Origin: Paulinella micropora
Taxonomy: Eukaryota; Cercozoa; Imbricatea; Euglyphida
Assembly: GCA_009731375.1 (NCBI GenBank)
Contig: BJOX01000218.1
Span: 307,923 to 371,922, forward strand
DNA: 64,000 bases
Direction: 5' to 3'
The first letter of the stretch is position 1. The number at the start of each line of letters is the position of its first letter. The notes under the pieces are model-generated. The model was given only the letters and a program-made list of their open reading frames with translations. It was not told the DNA's origin and did no database searches. Positions 12,181 through 22,990 of the stretch are shown in pieces. Made by a program: the position numbers and the translations under genes.

Positions 12181-12742
12181 CAGGGGAAAGCCGGATCGAA
12201 TCCGCAAGCGAGCTGGGAGATTCCAGCAACGAGCTGGCCGACAGCGAAAGGTCCAATATTTTACACATTCACATACATACATACGTACATATATACCTAC
12301 ATACATTATACATACAGACATACAGACATATGCATACATACATGCATACATACATACATATATACATACATACATACATACATACATACATTCATGCATA
12401 CATACATACATACATACATACATGCATACATACATAGTCACAACTAATACTTTACTGTTACATACATACATTTACTTGGAAGCCTGTAGATTTGTCTGGT
12501 TCTGACTATTGATCATGCGCTTTCACAGTTTAGAATACCAGGCGAAAGACGAGACTCTGTCCCATGAGTTTGAAGTGGACGCGCAAAGCACTGGCCCAGC
12601 TGCGGGAAGTCTGTCACGGTCGAAATCGCAGAAGCAGCTAGCGCTGCATGAAGCTTTGATGACTGAGAGCCCACCCACATGCCCCACCAAGCCAGATGGG
12701 TATCTGGATGATTTGGTCACCTTCGACACACATTATCAATAA
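12181..12742 (+). CDS. C-terminal exons (12181-12250 and 12529-12742) of an unrecognised acidic protein
   Basis: Exon 12181-12250 reads GESRIESASELGDSSNELAD and ends in phase 2 at donor GTCCAA. Exon 12529-12742 (acceptor TTTCACAG) supplies the third base, giving Ser, then LEYQAKDETLSHEFEVDAQ ... LSRSKSQKQLALHEALM ... GYLDDLVTFDTHYQ and TAA. The frame is acidic and Ser-rich, with a coding look. The intron carries an (ATAC)n array (12270-12440). The protein is not recognised. It could be the 3' end of the gene whose earlier exons lie at 7561-11013. Confidence 0.55.
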
Positions 12743-12890
12743 CTATTACCTACTCAACTTGCATACTTCGTTTGGATTCGATTGTCTTTGGACAAAAATT
12801 GAGATCAAAATGCGATTGTTTCTTTGCATGATGATACTTGATTTCGAGCTATGATTCTGATTGTACATAAAGTCCGCAGGCAGTTCTGTT

Positions 12891-13151
12891 TCACTGTGTG
12901 TTGTCAGCTGGAGTTTCGAAGCTCTCTGCAGCTTGAGCGTTCTCCTGCTGCTTCCTGAGGCCAGTCATCGTTTCTAAACTGGTCATCTTGCCACGCTGGG
13001 TATCAGAAGAAACCATTTTAATTAGTTTACGGCGCTCTTTATCAGCTCGGGAACCTCTGACAAACAGTCTGATGTCAGTACGATCAACTACTGTCACCGC
13101 TGACTGACGGAATTGTTTTGGGTGCAGCCTTCCAGCTTGAGAAGATGTCAC
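12891..13151 (-). CDS. Small ORF, 86 aa, possible terminal exon
   Basis: Minus-strand frame MTSSQAGRLHPKQFRQSAVT ... ending ESFETPADNTQ. Basic N-terminal half, helical middle (SRADKERRKLIKMVSSD). Convergent with the gene ending at 12742. No family recognised. Upstream (higher coordinates) is a run of 55 C (13206-13260), so any further exons are obscured. Confidence 0.35.
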   Translation of the reverse strand: MTSSQAGRLHPKQFRQSAVTVVDRTDIRLFVRGSRADKERRKLIKMVSSDTQRGKMTSLETMTGLRKQQENAQAAESFETPADNTQ

Positions 13152-13200
13152 ATTTCAACTTCCGTTCAAACTTGAGGTCACGGTGTCGTCATGCAATTTT

Positions 13201-13205
<5 letters not shown>

Positions 13206-13263
<58 letters not shown>

Positions 13264-14057
13264 TTTGAGAGTCCGAGCCTGAGTCCGCCTTTACTTCGTT
13301 TTTCCTCTTTCGAGTCTCCATTACTTTTCTTCGTTCCCTTTTATTATTCTTCCTCGTTTTCCCCTTCCTTTTTCCCTTGAAACCCTTTTCTTCTTAGTCT
13401 TCTTATCTTTATTAGTACTTTTCCTTATTTCACGCCCCCCACTTTTCTCTGTAGTGTTCTGTTTGGGTCTTTGTTCGCCCTGTTTTTACGTATAGTATGA
13501 TATGTTCGGCGGCGCCTACTTACCGGTACATGCTTCCTTTTCAGCTCAACGAAAAGCAAGCCTTCTTCAATTATTACCGGTAACTTCACTTGAACTTGTC
13601 GTTTTGGAGTGTAAATCACGCAACTTACTAAAGTTTGAAACAGGATTAGTCAGTGCCACTCACTGGTCCAGGCGTGCCACTTGTGACTGTCAGACTTCTT
13701 GACGCCCGGCTTGAAACAGGCCCGCCCGGAACATATGTTTTTTATAACATGAAAAACAAAGTTAAGTGCGCTGCTGAATCAAAAGTCGATTTAAATTGTA
13801 ACGTATATTATTAAAGTTTGCATATTCCTTATTAAACTACTTCAATTAGCTTGAAAAAGTTTTTAGCAGTTTTAATGAACGAAGTCAACAAAGTTGTTTG
13901 TTCCGGGTTTTGCGTAAATTGCGTACATTTGTCCACAAATTGTCACATTCCCTCCGGGCCGTCTTCACCGTGAGAAGGGGCATTGATTTGTACAATTTTT
14001 TTTTTTTTTTTTTTTTTTTGTTTTTTTTTTTTTTTTTTTTTTTTTTTNNNNNNNNNN
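13206..14057. other. Poly-C, T-rich unique sequence, poly-T and gap; no gene recognised
   Basis: Poly-C 13206-13260; pyrimidine-rich to about 13440; AT-rich unique sequence to 13980; poly-T 13998-14047; 10-N gap 14048-14057. Confidence 0.5.
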
Positions 14058-15035
14058 GTTTTTATTGTGTCTACTGTACCAAATTCAAATGTTTTTGTAC
14101 ATTCTGGCTTCCCACACCATACCATACGGTTCCCTACCAATTTTTTGTTTTGTGCTTGCAAAATTGCGTGTGTTTGCTTGTGTTACGTGCTCTTTTTGGA
14201 AATGCTTCCCACCATCTTGTTTTTCTTCCCTTCTGTTGCCTACAAATTATACCTTGCTGTGTTTTGTGTTCTCATATGCCTATACTGTGTTTGTCCACTT
14301 TTGCATAGAAATTTGTGTGTGCATGTGCTTTTTTCCCCTATAACGGACTCCATAAAGTTGCTGCCTCCTGTTGATGTCCGCCATTTTGTTTTCGTCCCTT
14401 TTGTCGTCCCTACATGTTGTTTTTTTGTGTGCAAATTTTTGTGTATTGTTGTTGTATGCATGTTGTGTGATTGCAAAATGCTTGTGTGCATGATTGGTGT
14501 GTTTGTTTTCGCTGTGAGATGGGGTTGTGAAATGTCGTTATTCAGTTTTTGTCTTGTTACTGTTTGCCCTACTTGGCACTTTTGTGAAATTACATGTATC
14601 CTATACCTGTTTTCTTTGTTTTCTCTTAGCTTACATGTTGGCTGTCTTGAACATGCACAAAACGTGTGTTTTTATGTTTGTTTTCCTTGTCCTTGTCAAC
14701 TTTGTTTTCCTTGTCTGTCTGTGCACTTTTTTTTTTCTAAAAGCGTTTTATGTGTTTGTGTCAAATACCTTTCCCCTTGCCTTGCCCTGTGTTCCTACAT
14801 TGTATTTACATGTCCCGCATGGAATCCCCCTCTTCAATTCATATTTTCATCCACGTTTTCCGTTGCCACTCACGACATGTATGCTTGTATTATCAATTTT
14901 TTGGTTTGTGTGTCTCTCTCCTTGTTCACATTCACCTATGTGCTATGTGTAGTCTTTTTTGCTTTTCTGTGTTTGTTCTTGTTGTATATGATGTGCTCTT
15001 GGAATCTGATGATACGTTTTTATTTATTTTTTCAG
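14058..15035. other. T-rich stretch ahead of exon 15036, probable intron or untranslated region
   Basis: Strong TTTG/TTGT bias over about 980 bp with open frames in several phases that encode only Phe/Leu/Cys/Val, typical of composition rather than selection. It ends in a polypyrimidine tract and TTTTTTCAG at 15027-15035. Confidence 0.5.
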
Positions 15036-15225
15036 GCTTTCTAAATGCACTGGCTGCGCTTCCTTTCTTCGGCCCCCCGAACTACGCCGACTTGATGTCG
15101 GAGCGTGAACTGACCGACCTAATGGAGGGGTGGAATAGGGGGTGGCCCGCCGCTGTGCGCGGCGAGGAGTATGTTGTCACCTTGCGCCGCTTTGCAAACG
15201 ATGTCTGGCCCCAGCACGTTGGGGG
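15036..15225 (+). CDS. Candidate exon of an unrecognised protein
   Basis: It follows TATTTTTTCAG. The frame gives FLNALAALPFFGPPNYADLM, then SERELTDLMEGWNRGW and EEYVVTLRRFANDVWPQHV, with GC-rich third positions unlike the T-rich sequence before it. It runs into poly-G, poly-C and a gap (15266-15275). Fragments with similar composition follow at 15276-15675 and 16370-17190, perhaps one gene. Family not recognised. Confidence 0.45.
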
Positions 15226-15275
15226 GGGGGGGGGGGGGGGCCCGCCCGCCCCCCCCCCCCCCCCCNNNNNNNNNN

Positions 15276-15675
15276 CGCGGCAGCTCCAAACCCCAAACCC
15301 GGTCCAAAACCAAAAACCAAATTTCAGGATTACCAGGATTTATTTTTACTACCTAAAACTACCCCAGTTGCCCTGGCCCGCAGGGCTTTTGGCCAGGCTG
15401 TAATCACGGCCATTACGCTGAGACGGTGTACAACGGGGAGCAAAATCAAACCTCAACTTTGACAATGTGTCAGACTTTGACCACCCCCCCAGTACAGTCA
15501 GAGCCATGTTACATGGCACGGGGATAAACATCTTCAAGGACACGGTTAAAAATGACCCAACCCTGCCCTTTCGCGGTGTGATAGCTGTAGGGTTCCCCGA
15601 CCTCCACAATTTCGCGGCTGCCATCACGGGGCAGCCGCCAGATGTAAACATGGACATCTCCATTCTCACGGCTTA
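15276..15675 (+). CDS. Candidate coding fragment with a frame break
   Basis: One frame reads FQDYQDLFLLPKTTPVALAR, then AFGQAVITAITLRRC and a stop. The next frame, starting near 15455, reads DFDHPPSTVRAMLHGTGINI, then FKDTVKNDPTLPFRGVIAV and a stop at 15676. Both look coding, so a one-base break or a missed intron near 15450 is likely. No family recognised. It could be part of a decayed mobile element. Confidence 0.35.
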
Positions 15676-16369
15676 ATACAAGAATAAGTTGCGCCGTGTT
15701 GCAACAGTGCAAGGCAAGAACGGAGGTGACCAAAACCAAAATAAAAAAGGGAGCCAAGCAGTAGCGGTGCCCCCCCCCCCCCCTTTNNNNNNNNNNNNNN
15801 NNNNNNNNNNNNNNNNNNNNNNNNNNNNNNNNNNNNNNNNNNNNNNNNNNNNNNNNNNNNNNNNNNNNNNNNNNNNNNNNNNNNNNNNNNNNNNNNNNNN
15901 NNNNNNNNNNNNNNNNNNNNNNNNNNNNNNNNNNNNNNNNNNNNNNNNNNNNNNNNNNNNNNNNNNNNNNNNNNNNNNNNNNNNNNNNNNNNNNNNNNNN
16001 NNNNNNNNNNNNNNNNNNNNNNNNNNNNNNNNNNNNNNNNNNNNNNNNNNNNNNNNNNNNNNNNNNNNNNNNNNNNNNNNNNNNNNNNNNNNNNNNNNNN
16101 NNNNNNNNNNNNNNNNNNNNNNNNNNNNNNNNNNNNNNNNNNNNNNNNNNNNNNNNNNNNNNNNNNNNNNNNNNNNNNNNNNNNNNNNNNNNNNNNNNNN
16201 NNNNNNNNNNNNNNNNNNNNNNNNNNNNNNNNNNNNNNNNNNNNNNNNNNNNNNNNNNNNNNNNNNNNCCCCCCCCCCCCTCCCTATGACGTAGTCCAGG
16301 GTCCGGCACAACCGGGCATCAGAAGGGAAAAAATGAAAACCGAAGCCCCTGTCCCCCTGCAGCTTTGTC

Positions 16370-17183
16370 TGCAATTTCTCAGCCCCCTTGATTGCGATCA
16401 ATGCAGAAATGGGGGGGCTGAGGCTACGGGAGCATGTCCAATCCCGCCTCCAACAGTATGAGAAGCGAGTTAGGGAGGGGGAGGTGATGGCAGAAAAATG
16501 CAAGTCAACTCTTAGTTAATAGTGGGAGTAGGGAGAGTGCGGAGAGGGTAGCTAGAGAGGAGAAAGAGAAAAAGAAGGGGGAGGGGGAGGGTTTGGCATG
16601 CCCGCCTGGGGTGTTATTCAATGTTTACGATGAGGAGGATGAGAGTGAGAAAAAGAAATATGAGAAGATGGATAGCCGGGAAAAGAAGGGGAAGGAGGAA
16701 GCAAAGGTAGATGGGGATGGGGAGGGGGAAAGAGGGGAGCTCGAGGGGGAGGGGGAGGGGGAGGGAGGAAGAAGAAGAGGAGCCCTGGACCCCCCTCATG
16801 CAATTGGATCGGCACGTCGACCGCCAACCAAAAGTGAACGTGGACGCGGACGACGACGACGAGCCCGAGGTAATCCATGCATGCATATATGCATCATGCA
16901 TGAATATGCATACACATAAATACACACACAGGAAGAGATCGCTGCCCCGCCCGCGCCCGCACCGCCCGCCCCTCCCAGTACTTGCGGACATCTATGCGGC
17001 GGCTGCAAGCGTCAGTGGAAGCTCGACCACCCTGCTGCGGGCGTCAAGCGTCGCGGGCTTAGTCAGGGCGCAAGAGCAAAAATATATAGTTCCATGGTAA
17101 AGCAGTATGAGGAAGCCAGCGATTGGGTGGACCCAGAGGTTGCCCGCCGCCGCTGCCGCAACGCAGCGGCCTCAAGCTCAAGC

Positions 17184-17190
<7 letters not shown>
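16370..17190 (+). CDS. Candidate exons with a 62-nt intron; Cys-rich segment
   Basis: After CTGCAATTTCTCAG, one frame reads LRLREHVQSRLQQYEKRVRE (coiled-coil-like) and stops at about 16520. A second frame from 16711 reads a Gly/Glu/Arg-rich stretch, then VNVDADDDDEPE to donor GTAATC at 16870. Acceptor ACACACAG ends at 16931, and the in-phase continuation reads CGHLCGGCKRQWKLDHPAAG, then ARAKIYSSMVKQYEEASDWV. The short intron contains (ATGC/CACA) repeats. Two C-x-x-C pairs may bind zinc. Truncated by poly-C and a gap (17186-17287). Confidence 0.45.
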
Positions 17191-17277
<87 letters not shown>

Positions 17278-17287
17278 NNNNNNNNNN
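17186..17287. repeat. Poly-C (92 nt) and gap
   Basis: Homopolymer of 92 C followed by 10 N. (TC)n and (TTTG)n follow to 17440. Confidence 0.95.
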
Positions 17288-17338
17288 ACCTTGGCGCTGC
17301 GTGCAGCGCAACGGTCCGCCAGCCCGTGAGAAGCTTGT

Positions 17339-17393
<55 letters not shown>

Positions 17394-17444
17394 TCGTTTG
17401 TTCGTTTGTTCGTTTGTTTGTTTGTTTGTTTGTTTGTTTAGGGA

Positions 17445-18181
17445 CATCTTGTTGGGTTCAGCATCAACTGCAAAATCAATCGTTGGGACTAAGACATTTT
17501 TTCGTTTAGTGGCTAGGACTTATTAAATATTAATAAAATGTTTTATTATAACTAATTAACTTTGATACACGGAGGCCGGTTCAATATTAATAATAATGAA
17601 ATTGTATTAATGATAAATAAAATAAAACGAACAACAAGCTGAATTTATTAATTTAAAAAAATCCTCATCCGCCCACATCCTCTCCTTGCTAAGACCGATG
17701 ACAAGGTCTAAGTCAACTTCTGCTGCAGCGCGGCAGTCTTCTTCATGTTTCTGAAAAGATTTTTGGTACACATAGTAATTGGCGCAAATTTAGCAACGGA
17801 ACTTGTAGTCCTTTTTCTTGTACCCCCGGAACTGGAGCTCTTTGACGCGATAGTTAGCCTGTAAAATCTCTAACATCCACGTATCGCGACGAGTGTTGCG
17901 CTTGAAAAAAAAGATGTGAATGCATGTTGTTTACTAGCTCTAGCGACTGGCAAGAAAACCAGTAAATAGTTCCGTGAGTCTTCAAAAAAAGAAAGAGATA
18001 TGATTAACGGTAAGATGCACGTATGGAGTAAATTGAAATCCGGATTGAAAGTACCGTAAGGACATACATCCTTCCGGCGCATAACGGGCCCATTCTCACC
18101 TCTCCTCACCTCCTTCCCATCCTCCCGTCAGTAAACGATATCGTTCGGTTCACCGCCTCTACCCAGTGACTTCAAATAGTG
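17445..18181. other. AT-rich sequence, no feature recognised
   Basis: AT-rich with TTAATAAT patches. No ORF with coding character. Confidence 0.4.
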
Positions 18182-18740
18182 TTACCAAGTCCCATCCTCG
18201 ATGAAAGGATGAGCGGGGCCTTGATATTTCATGGAAGTGAGCTCAAGGAACAAAGTATGAGTTTGTTTTTGCCACAAATCCGCTTCCGCAGGCGTGAAAA
18301 TGCGAGGATTGTTGATTTTGCAAAATTGAGTCCACCAGCCCGCGCAAAAAGTCTTAATATTTTCCCAGCGGCCCGGGCAGAAAATATTTTCAAGATCCAA
18401 ATTGTCTTCGTAAATTTCCGTCATAAAACGTCGCAGCGCTACCCCGCGATCAAGACCTGTCCATTCATGGTTTTTTTTTTTGTCACTGTACCGACATTTA
18501 AAACCGAAAATGCCTTCCCAACCCTACCGGTTGTACCTGCAAGTTCAGCTTGGAACTTCGCTAGTCTTGCGTCAGTGGACGCGTACGGGGAATCATGCGG
18601 AATGTCCAGGCTCCAAGGGACACGAGGCTGTCCTGTCAAAATCTCTCGTATATTATGCAATCGGTCATGCGGCCACACACACGCAACATCATGTGCAGCA
18701 AGTCGGGGATGTGTCTTTTGAGTGGGATGAAGTGAAACAG
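18182..18740 (-). pseudogene. Decayed ORF, possibly from a mobile element
   Basis: Read on the minus strand. One frame begins near 18735 (HFIPLKRHIPDLLHMMLRVC) and breaks. A second continues (STDARLAKFQAELAGTTGRV) to 18439. After the 11-A run at 18471-18481, a third continues from 18424 (LDLENIFCPGRWENIKTFCA, then GWWTQFCKINNPRIFTPAEA) to 18182. Three frames with sensible sequence in order indicate one coding region with at least two frameshifts. The 'P-L-x-x-x-I-P-D-x-L-H' opening recalls uncharacterised repeat-derived proteins seen in many eukaryotes, but I cannot name the family. Confidence 0.4.
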
Positions 18741-19102
18741 TGACTGTGCATGTTTTTTCCCGGGCTTTGATGCATCATCCGTGCTCTTTCTAGTCACACC
18801 CCACTCCACTCTACCTCTAAATATGCTCTATTGTCTGAATGACAGGTGTATAAAAAGCAAGAGTTATCAGAAGAGGCTGCTTTATGCCCGGTGCATGCGA
18901 GCAGCCACTTCATGTCACCGGTAATAAAAAGTTTAACCTTATAATGGCGGCCGGTGTCAGGGGATGTCCATCCACTGTTTTCAAGTTGCTCCAGGTAAGC
19001 TAAAAGCTCACCTACAAGTTATTAATAAAAATATATAAAAATAGTAGTATTAATAAATAAAACTTGAAATTATTAATAAGGTCACAAAGTAAGTGACAAA
19101 TT

Positions 19103-19302
19103 TACTCACAGTATAGTGCTTCTCTGTCAATGGCTGATGCATTTCTGCACATGCGCCTCCATCGTCTCACCCGTGAGGGGAGTACGAAGAATTGACGATA
19201 AGCTCTAATGACACCCCCGCAAGGGCAGTTCCAACACTTCCAGACGGGCCGGTATGTTCAATGAAAATACTGGTCCAGACGGATCGGTATACTCACAGTA
19301 TA
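19103..19302 (-). mobile_element. tRNA-derived SINE, copy 2: 5'-truncated, 13-bp target duplication
   Basis: 19116-19289 is the inverse complement of 6420-6606 with few changes, lacking the tRNA-like head. It is bracketed by TACTCACAGTATA at 19103-19115 and 19290-19302, a perfect 13-bp direct repeat. Target duplications plus 5' truncation are the marks of LINE-type target-primed reverse transcription. No simple tail follows the ...GAGAAGCAC end here. Confidence 0.85.
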
Positions 19303-19456
19303 ATATTATTATTAATAACTTCAAAGGAGAGTGTTTATTGTTAATAACTTAAAAGAAAGTGAGAGAGAAAGAGGAAAAAAAATGATGAACAAAGAAGACA
19401 GGAGAATAAGAGAAAAAGTTGAAAATAATTTTCTTATTCATCTTTCTTCTCAGCCT

Positions 19457-19458
<2 letters not shown>

Positions 19459-19495
<37 letters not shown>
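19459..19495. repeat. (GA)n
   Basis: GA dinucleotide run close to the large gap at 19589-20103. Confidence 0.9.
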
Positions 19496-19498
<3 letters not shown>

Positions 19499-20103
19499 AA
19501 AGGAAGAGAAAAATTAGCGAATTCGACGAGAAAGGGGGCAACATTAGTACCCTTCCTCGTCAAATTCCTTGTAAGGGAGAGAAGCAGGNNNNNNNNNNNN
19601 NNNNNNNNNNNNNNNNNNNNNNNNNNNNNNNNNNNNNNNNNNNNNNNNNNNNNNNNNNNNNNNNNNNNNNNNNNNNNNNNNNNNNNNNNNNNNNNNNNNN
19701 NNNNNNNNNNNNNNNNNNNNNNNNNNNNNNNNNNNNNNNNNNNNNNNNNNNNNNNNNNNNNNNNNNNNNNNNNNNNNNNNNNNNNNNNNNNNNNNNNNNN
19801 NNNNNNNNNNNNNNNNNNNNNNNNNNNNNNNNNNNNNNNNNNNNNNNNNNNNNNNNNNNNNNNNNNNNNNNNNNNNNNNNNNNNNNNNNNNNNNNNNNNN
19901 NNNNNNNNNNNNNNNNNNNNNNNNNNNNNNNNNNNNNNNNNNNNNNNNNNNNNNNNNNNNNNNNNNNNNNNNNNNNNNNNNNNNNNNNNNNNNNNNNNNN
20001 NNNNNNNNNNNNNNNNNNNNNNNNNNNNNNNNNNNNNNNNNNNNNNNNNNNNNNNNNNNNNNNNNNNNNNNNNNNNNNNNNNNNNNNNNNNNNNNNNNNN
20101 NNN

Positions 20104-21240
20104 CCCCCCCCACTGGGATCATCAGCGTATCGGCTTCACCTCCTTCATCCTTCAACCACTTCCCTCCCAACTCCGTTAGAATCGTGTAGGCATTCGCACT
20201 GGCAGACAAACCATCTGCTGAAACCTTGAGCTCGTACTTTAAATCGACTTCCTTAGTGAGCTCTTTTCTCTTTTGCGCCAACTACAATACACACATTGCT
20301 ATGACAAGACAAACAAAAAAGCAAAGCTCACATTCTGGCCAGACAGAAAGGGATGCTTGACTGCTCGCAACAAAGTCTGGACTTGCTTATCCGACATGAC
20401 ATTGAAATCCATGTGCAGGAGTGCCTGGTACGCTATGTCCGCTATCTCTTTCTCGTCGGGCAGGGCAGCGTAGTTTGCATACATTTCTTGCACCATTTCA
20501 TCATAATCATTCACCTCTGCTTCCGAGACTGTCAACCTACGCTCCTCACCTAACTATCATTTGCCTAACCTCCCCTACCACAGCCCCACACCTCTGCTTT
20601 CTCTGTCTCCTAGTCTGCTTGGACACCTTGGCTTCCTTTCTGATCTTGGGCACCCTACACACTAGCACTATATCTTTCCCCGTCACATACTTATCTATTC
20701 TACACCTATCATCTGTCTCCTGCCACTGCCACATCTCTCGCAGGTATGGCTCTCCTGTTCTACCCACACACCCACGCGCATCTGGCACTTCTATTGGCTT
20801 CATCTTCTCCCTCTCCACACTCGTCCAGTACTCCTTTCTGGTAATGCACCCCAGCCCCTTTGGGCGTCATGACACAAAATTCCAACTCAAAATTCTGCCC
20901 CAAACTCTGCTCCTCTTCGAGCTCTGCCCCCACTAAAACAACACCAGAGGTCCTGCCGTAATCGGGGGATGCTTTTCGTTCCTCTGCCACTCGCTCTTGG
21001 TCGTCTAACTGGCTCTTTTCCCCCCCAAGGATGCAGCACGCTGTTCTCTCTCAGTCCGCTTTTTGTTTTTGTCCCAAGTCTTTCCCTTTGTCCAATTCTT
21101 GCCAGGAGGCTTGGGAGAGGCATGGGATTCTTAGGTGGTTCTGAGCTTCCAATAAAAGTGCCGCCAGCCTGCGCCGGTCCGTAAAAAAAGTTGACAGGTT
21201 TTGGCTTTTTGGCTGGCATGGCCTGGCCCGGCCTGGACAT
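20104..21240 (-). CDS. Unrecognised minus-strand gene, several exons
   Basis: The 5' part starts at ATG 21240 or 21219 and reads KKPKPVNFFYGPAQAGGTFI, then GSSEPPKNPMPLPSLL. The A-G-x-T-F-x-x-S-x-P-P-x-x-x-P-x-P order resembles the short PNRC/EDC1 mRNA-decay motif (weak, motif level only). Further left, coding-like frames read VEREKMKPIEVPDARGCVGR ... IDKYVTGKDIVLVCRVPKIR (20818-20560) and VNDYDEMVQEMYANYAALPD ... FNVMSDKQVQTLLRAVKHPF (20535-20325). At 20331 a donor (GTGAGC) and an acceptor (TTGTAG) near 20283 define a small intron. The next exon reads AQKRKELTKEVDLKYELKVS ... ANAYTILTELGGKWLKDEGG, up to poly-C and the gap. At least one frame change near 20900 is unexplained (intron or error). 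Function unknown. Confidence 0.4.
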
Positions 21241-22063
21241 TTTTTAGGGTGAAAGGTCCCAAAAACATCAAAAACCCAGGAAACTAAGGCTTTGAAGTAC
21301 TGCTCCTTTTTCAAAAGAGCTGCAGATTCAGAAAGCTCCACAGCGTCGATATTGATCCCGACCAAATCAAGTTATGGTGAATTATGGTCAAACTTTGCCC
21401 ATATCTTGAAATTTTTTAATGAACAAAACACAAAACTTTTAACCGTTATAAAATGACTTGAATTTCAAATGTGTTTTTTTTTTCCAGTGAGGATCAGATC
21501 TCATCGTGATCTTTACAACAAAAAGGGCGATTCAAGTAAAAAATGTTTAAAACTCGAAAACTTAGTTATATTAATACTAGTAGTTGCCTCCGTTTTACCA
21601 ACGCTTAAAATGCTCAAAAAAACATATGCTCAGACTCACTGTCGCTCGGCAGAGTCCGTTTGAACTTGAAACTCCTGCCAGCTCAGTCAGACTCCGGATG
21701 GTTTTTGATCAACTTGAAGCGACGGGTGACAGTTTTGATGTAATTGCGGCGCTTCTTGAAGCTTATTAATAATTTATTACCAGGTGACTAATCATCACTA
21801 CAGGTGCGGACCGGTAAAGCAGTCAGTGAGACTGATTTCTGAGGTCAAGTTGAAATGTTACGGTGCCAGTGACGGTGTAAGTGACACTCAGTTGAGAGTC
21901 AAATTATTACTAATATATTAATATCAAGTTCAGTCACCATATTAGTAATACATGACACTACTACAGTAATACGGAGTGCAGCTGCTGGCAGCTGTCACTG
22001 TGACACAAAGTGCCGCGCAACCAGTCACAACATGATCAGATAGTATCAGTAATAAAACGGGTG
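21241..22063. other. Flank of the retrotransposon complex, no gene recognised
   Basis: Ordinary AT-rich sequence containing many short CAGTCA/GTGAC motifs (21650-22030). It is the left insertion flank of the outer LTR element. Confidence 0.4.
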
Positions 22064-22069
22064 ATTTAC

Positions 22070-22409
22070 GATGATTAGGTATAAACCGGTCACTCACGGA
22101 CCTTACCCTACCTTTCACTTGCGGTTTGCCGGGAGACTTCGTTAAAAGCCAGGTTGCTCACAGCCACTTTAATCCGAAGACATAAACGCAGAACTGAATT
22201 GCAAAAGAGCTAACTAGTCTAAGTGCGTGACTAGCAGTAACTGACGCGCAATGATATGGTCCGGTGCACAATGGTAAAAGCGTAACGTGCACAATTGACG
22301 TGGATTACCTATTACCGTTACTACTAATTATGACTCAGTAAAATGTTACCGCACATAGTAATCAATCATAATTACGGCTTAAACAGTACTCGAAGTTACC
22401 TGTCCAACG
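22070..22409 (-). repeat. 3' LTR of outer element
   Basis: 340 bp, matching 44033-44379 with about 11 substitutions and two indels (3 and 4 nt), roughly 3% divergence. Preceded on the minus strand by the purine tract AAGGGGGAG (plus 22410-22418). Confidence 0.85.
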
Positions 22410-22593
22410 CTCCCCCTTAATTCAATGTCAATTGTCCTGTGATATAACTTCACAATATCCTGTTAGACCTGGTGAGCTTAATACCATTACGTACTGTAGT
22501 AACGCGACGCAAAACGTAGAAAGTCGTAAATCGTAGTGATCCACATGAATCACCAATTCCTTGCTGAAAAGCATCTCTTCTTCGATCAAGTAG

Positions 22594-22990
22594 AGTAAGC
22601 AATAATATTTACTAAATATATTGTTACCTTTTATGGTCAATTTCACGACATAACATTTATATGTGACCGGATCATATTCATTACCATTTATATATTTGCC
22701 CATCATAATTATTATTCGTTACGATATTACTACCGTTATTCATAACCAGTTACCAATTAATATAAGGTTGGCCCATACTGAATCCTCACTTGAATTTCTA
22801 ACCACAAGATCAGTGTATAAATTTGTGGTATTTATTTCATTAGAAATTTATGGTAAATCTGATTGAATTACAGTCACTGGTTTCTAACCATTGATTAAAT
22901 TCATTATTTTCCTTTCAACCTTTGGTCAAAGTGCCTCAGCGCAAACGATTATTCAAGTATCCGGAGACAATGTCTACTAGTATACTTACT
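22594..22990 (+). repeat. 5' LTR of inner copia element
   Basis: 397 bp; inverted termini AGTAAG/CTTACT. The last 21 bp are translated if gag starts at ATG 22970. Confidence 0.95.

Noticed and set aside
13983-15044. 353-codon ORF rich in Phe, Cys, Val, Leu
   Set aside because: Composition-driven in a TTTG-rich stretch, open in several frames, crosses a gap, no motif.
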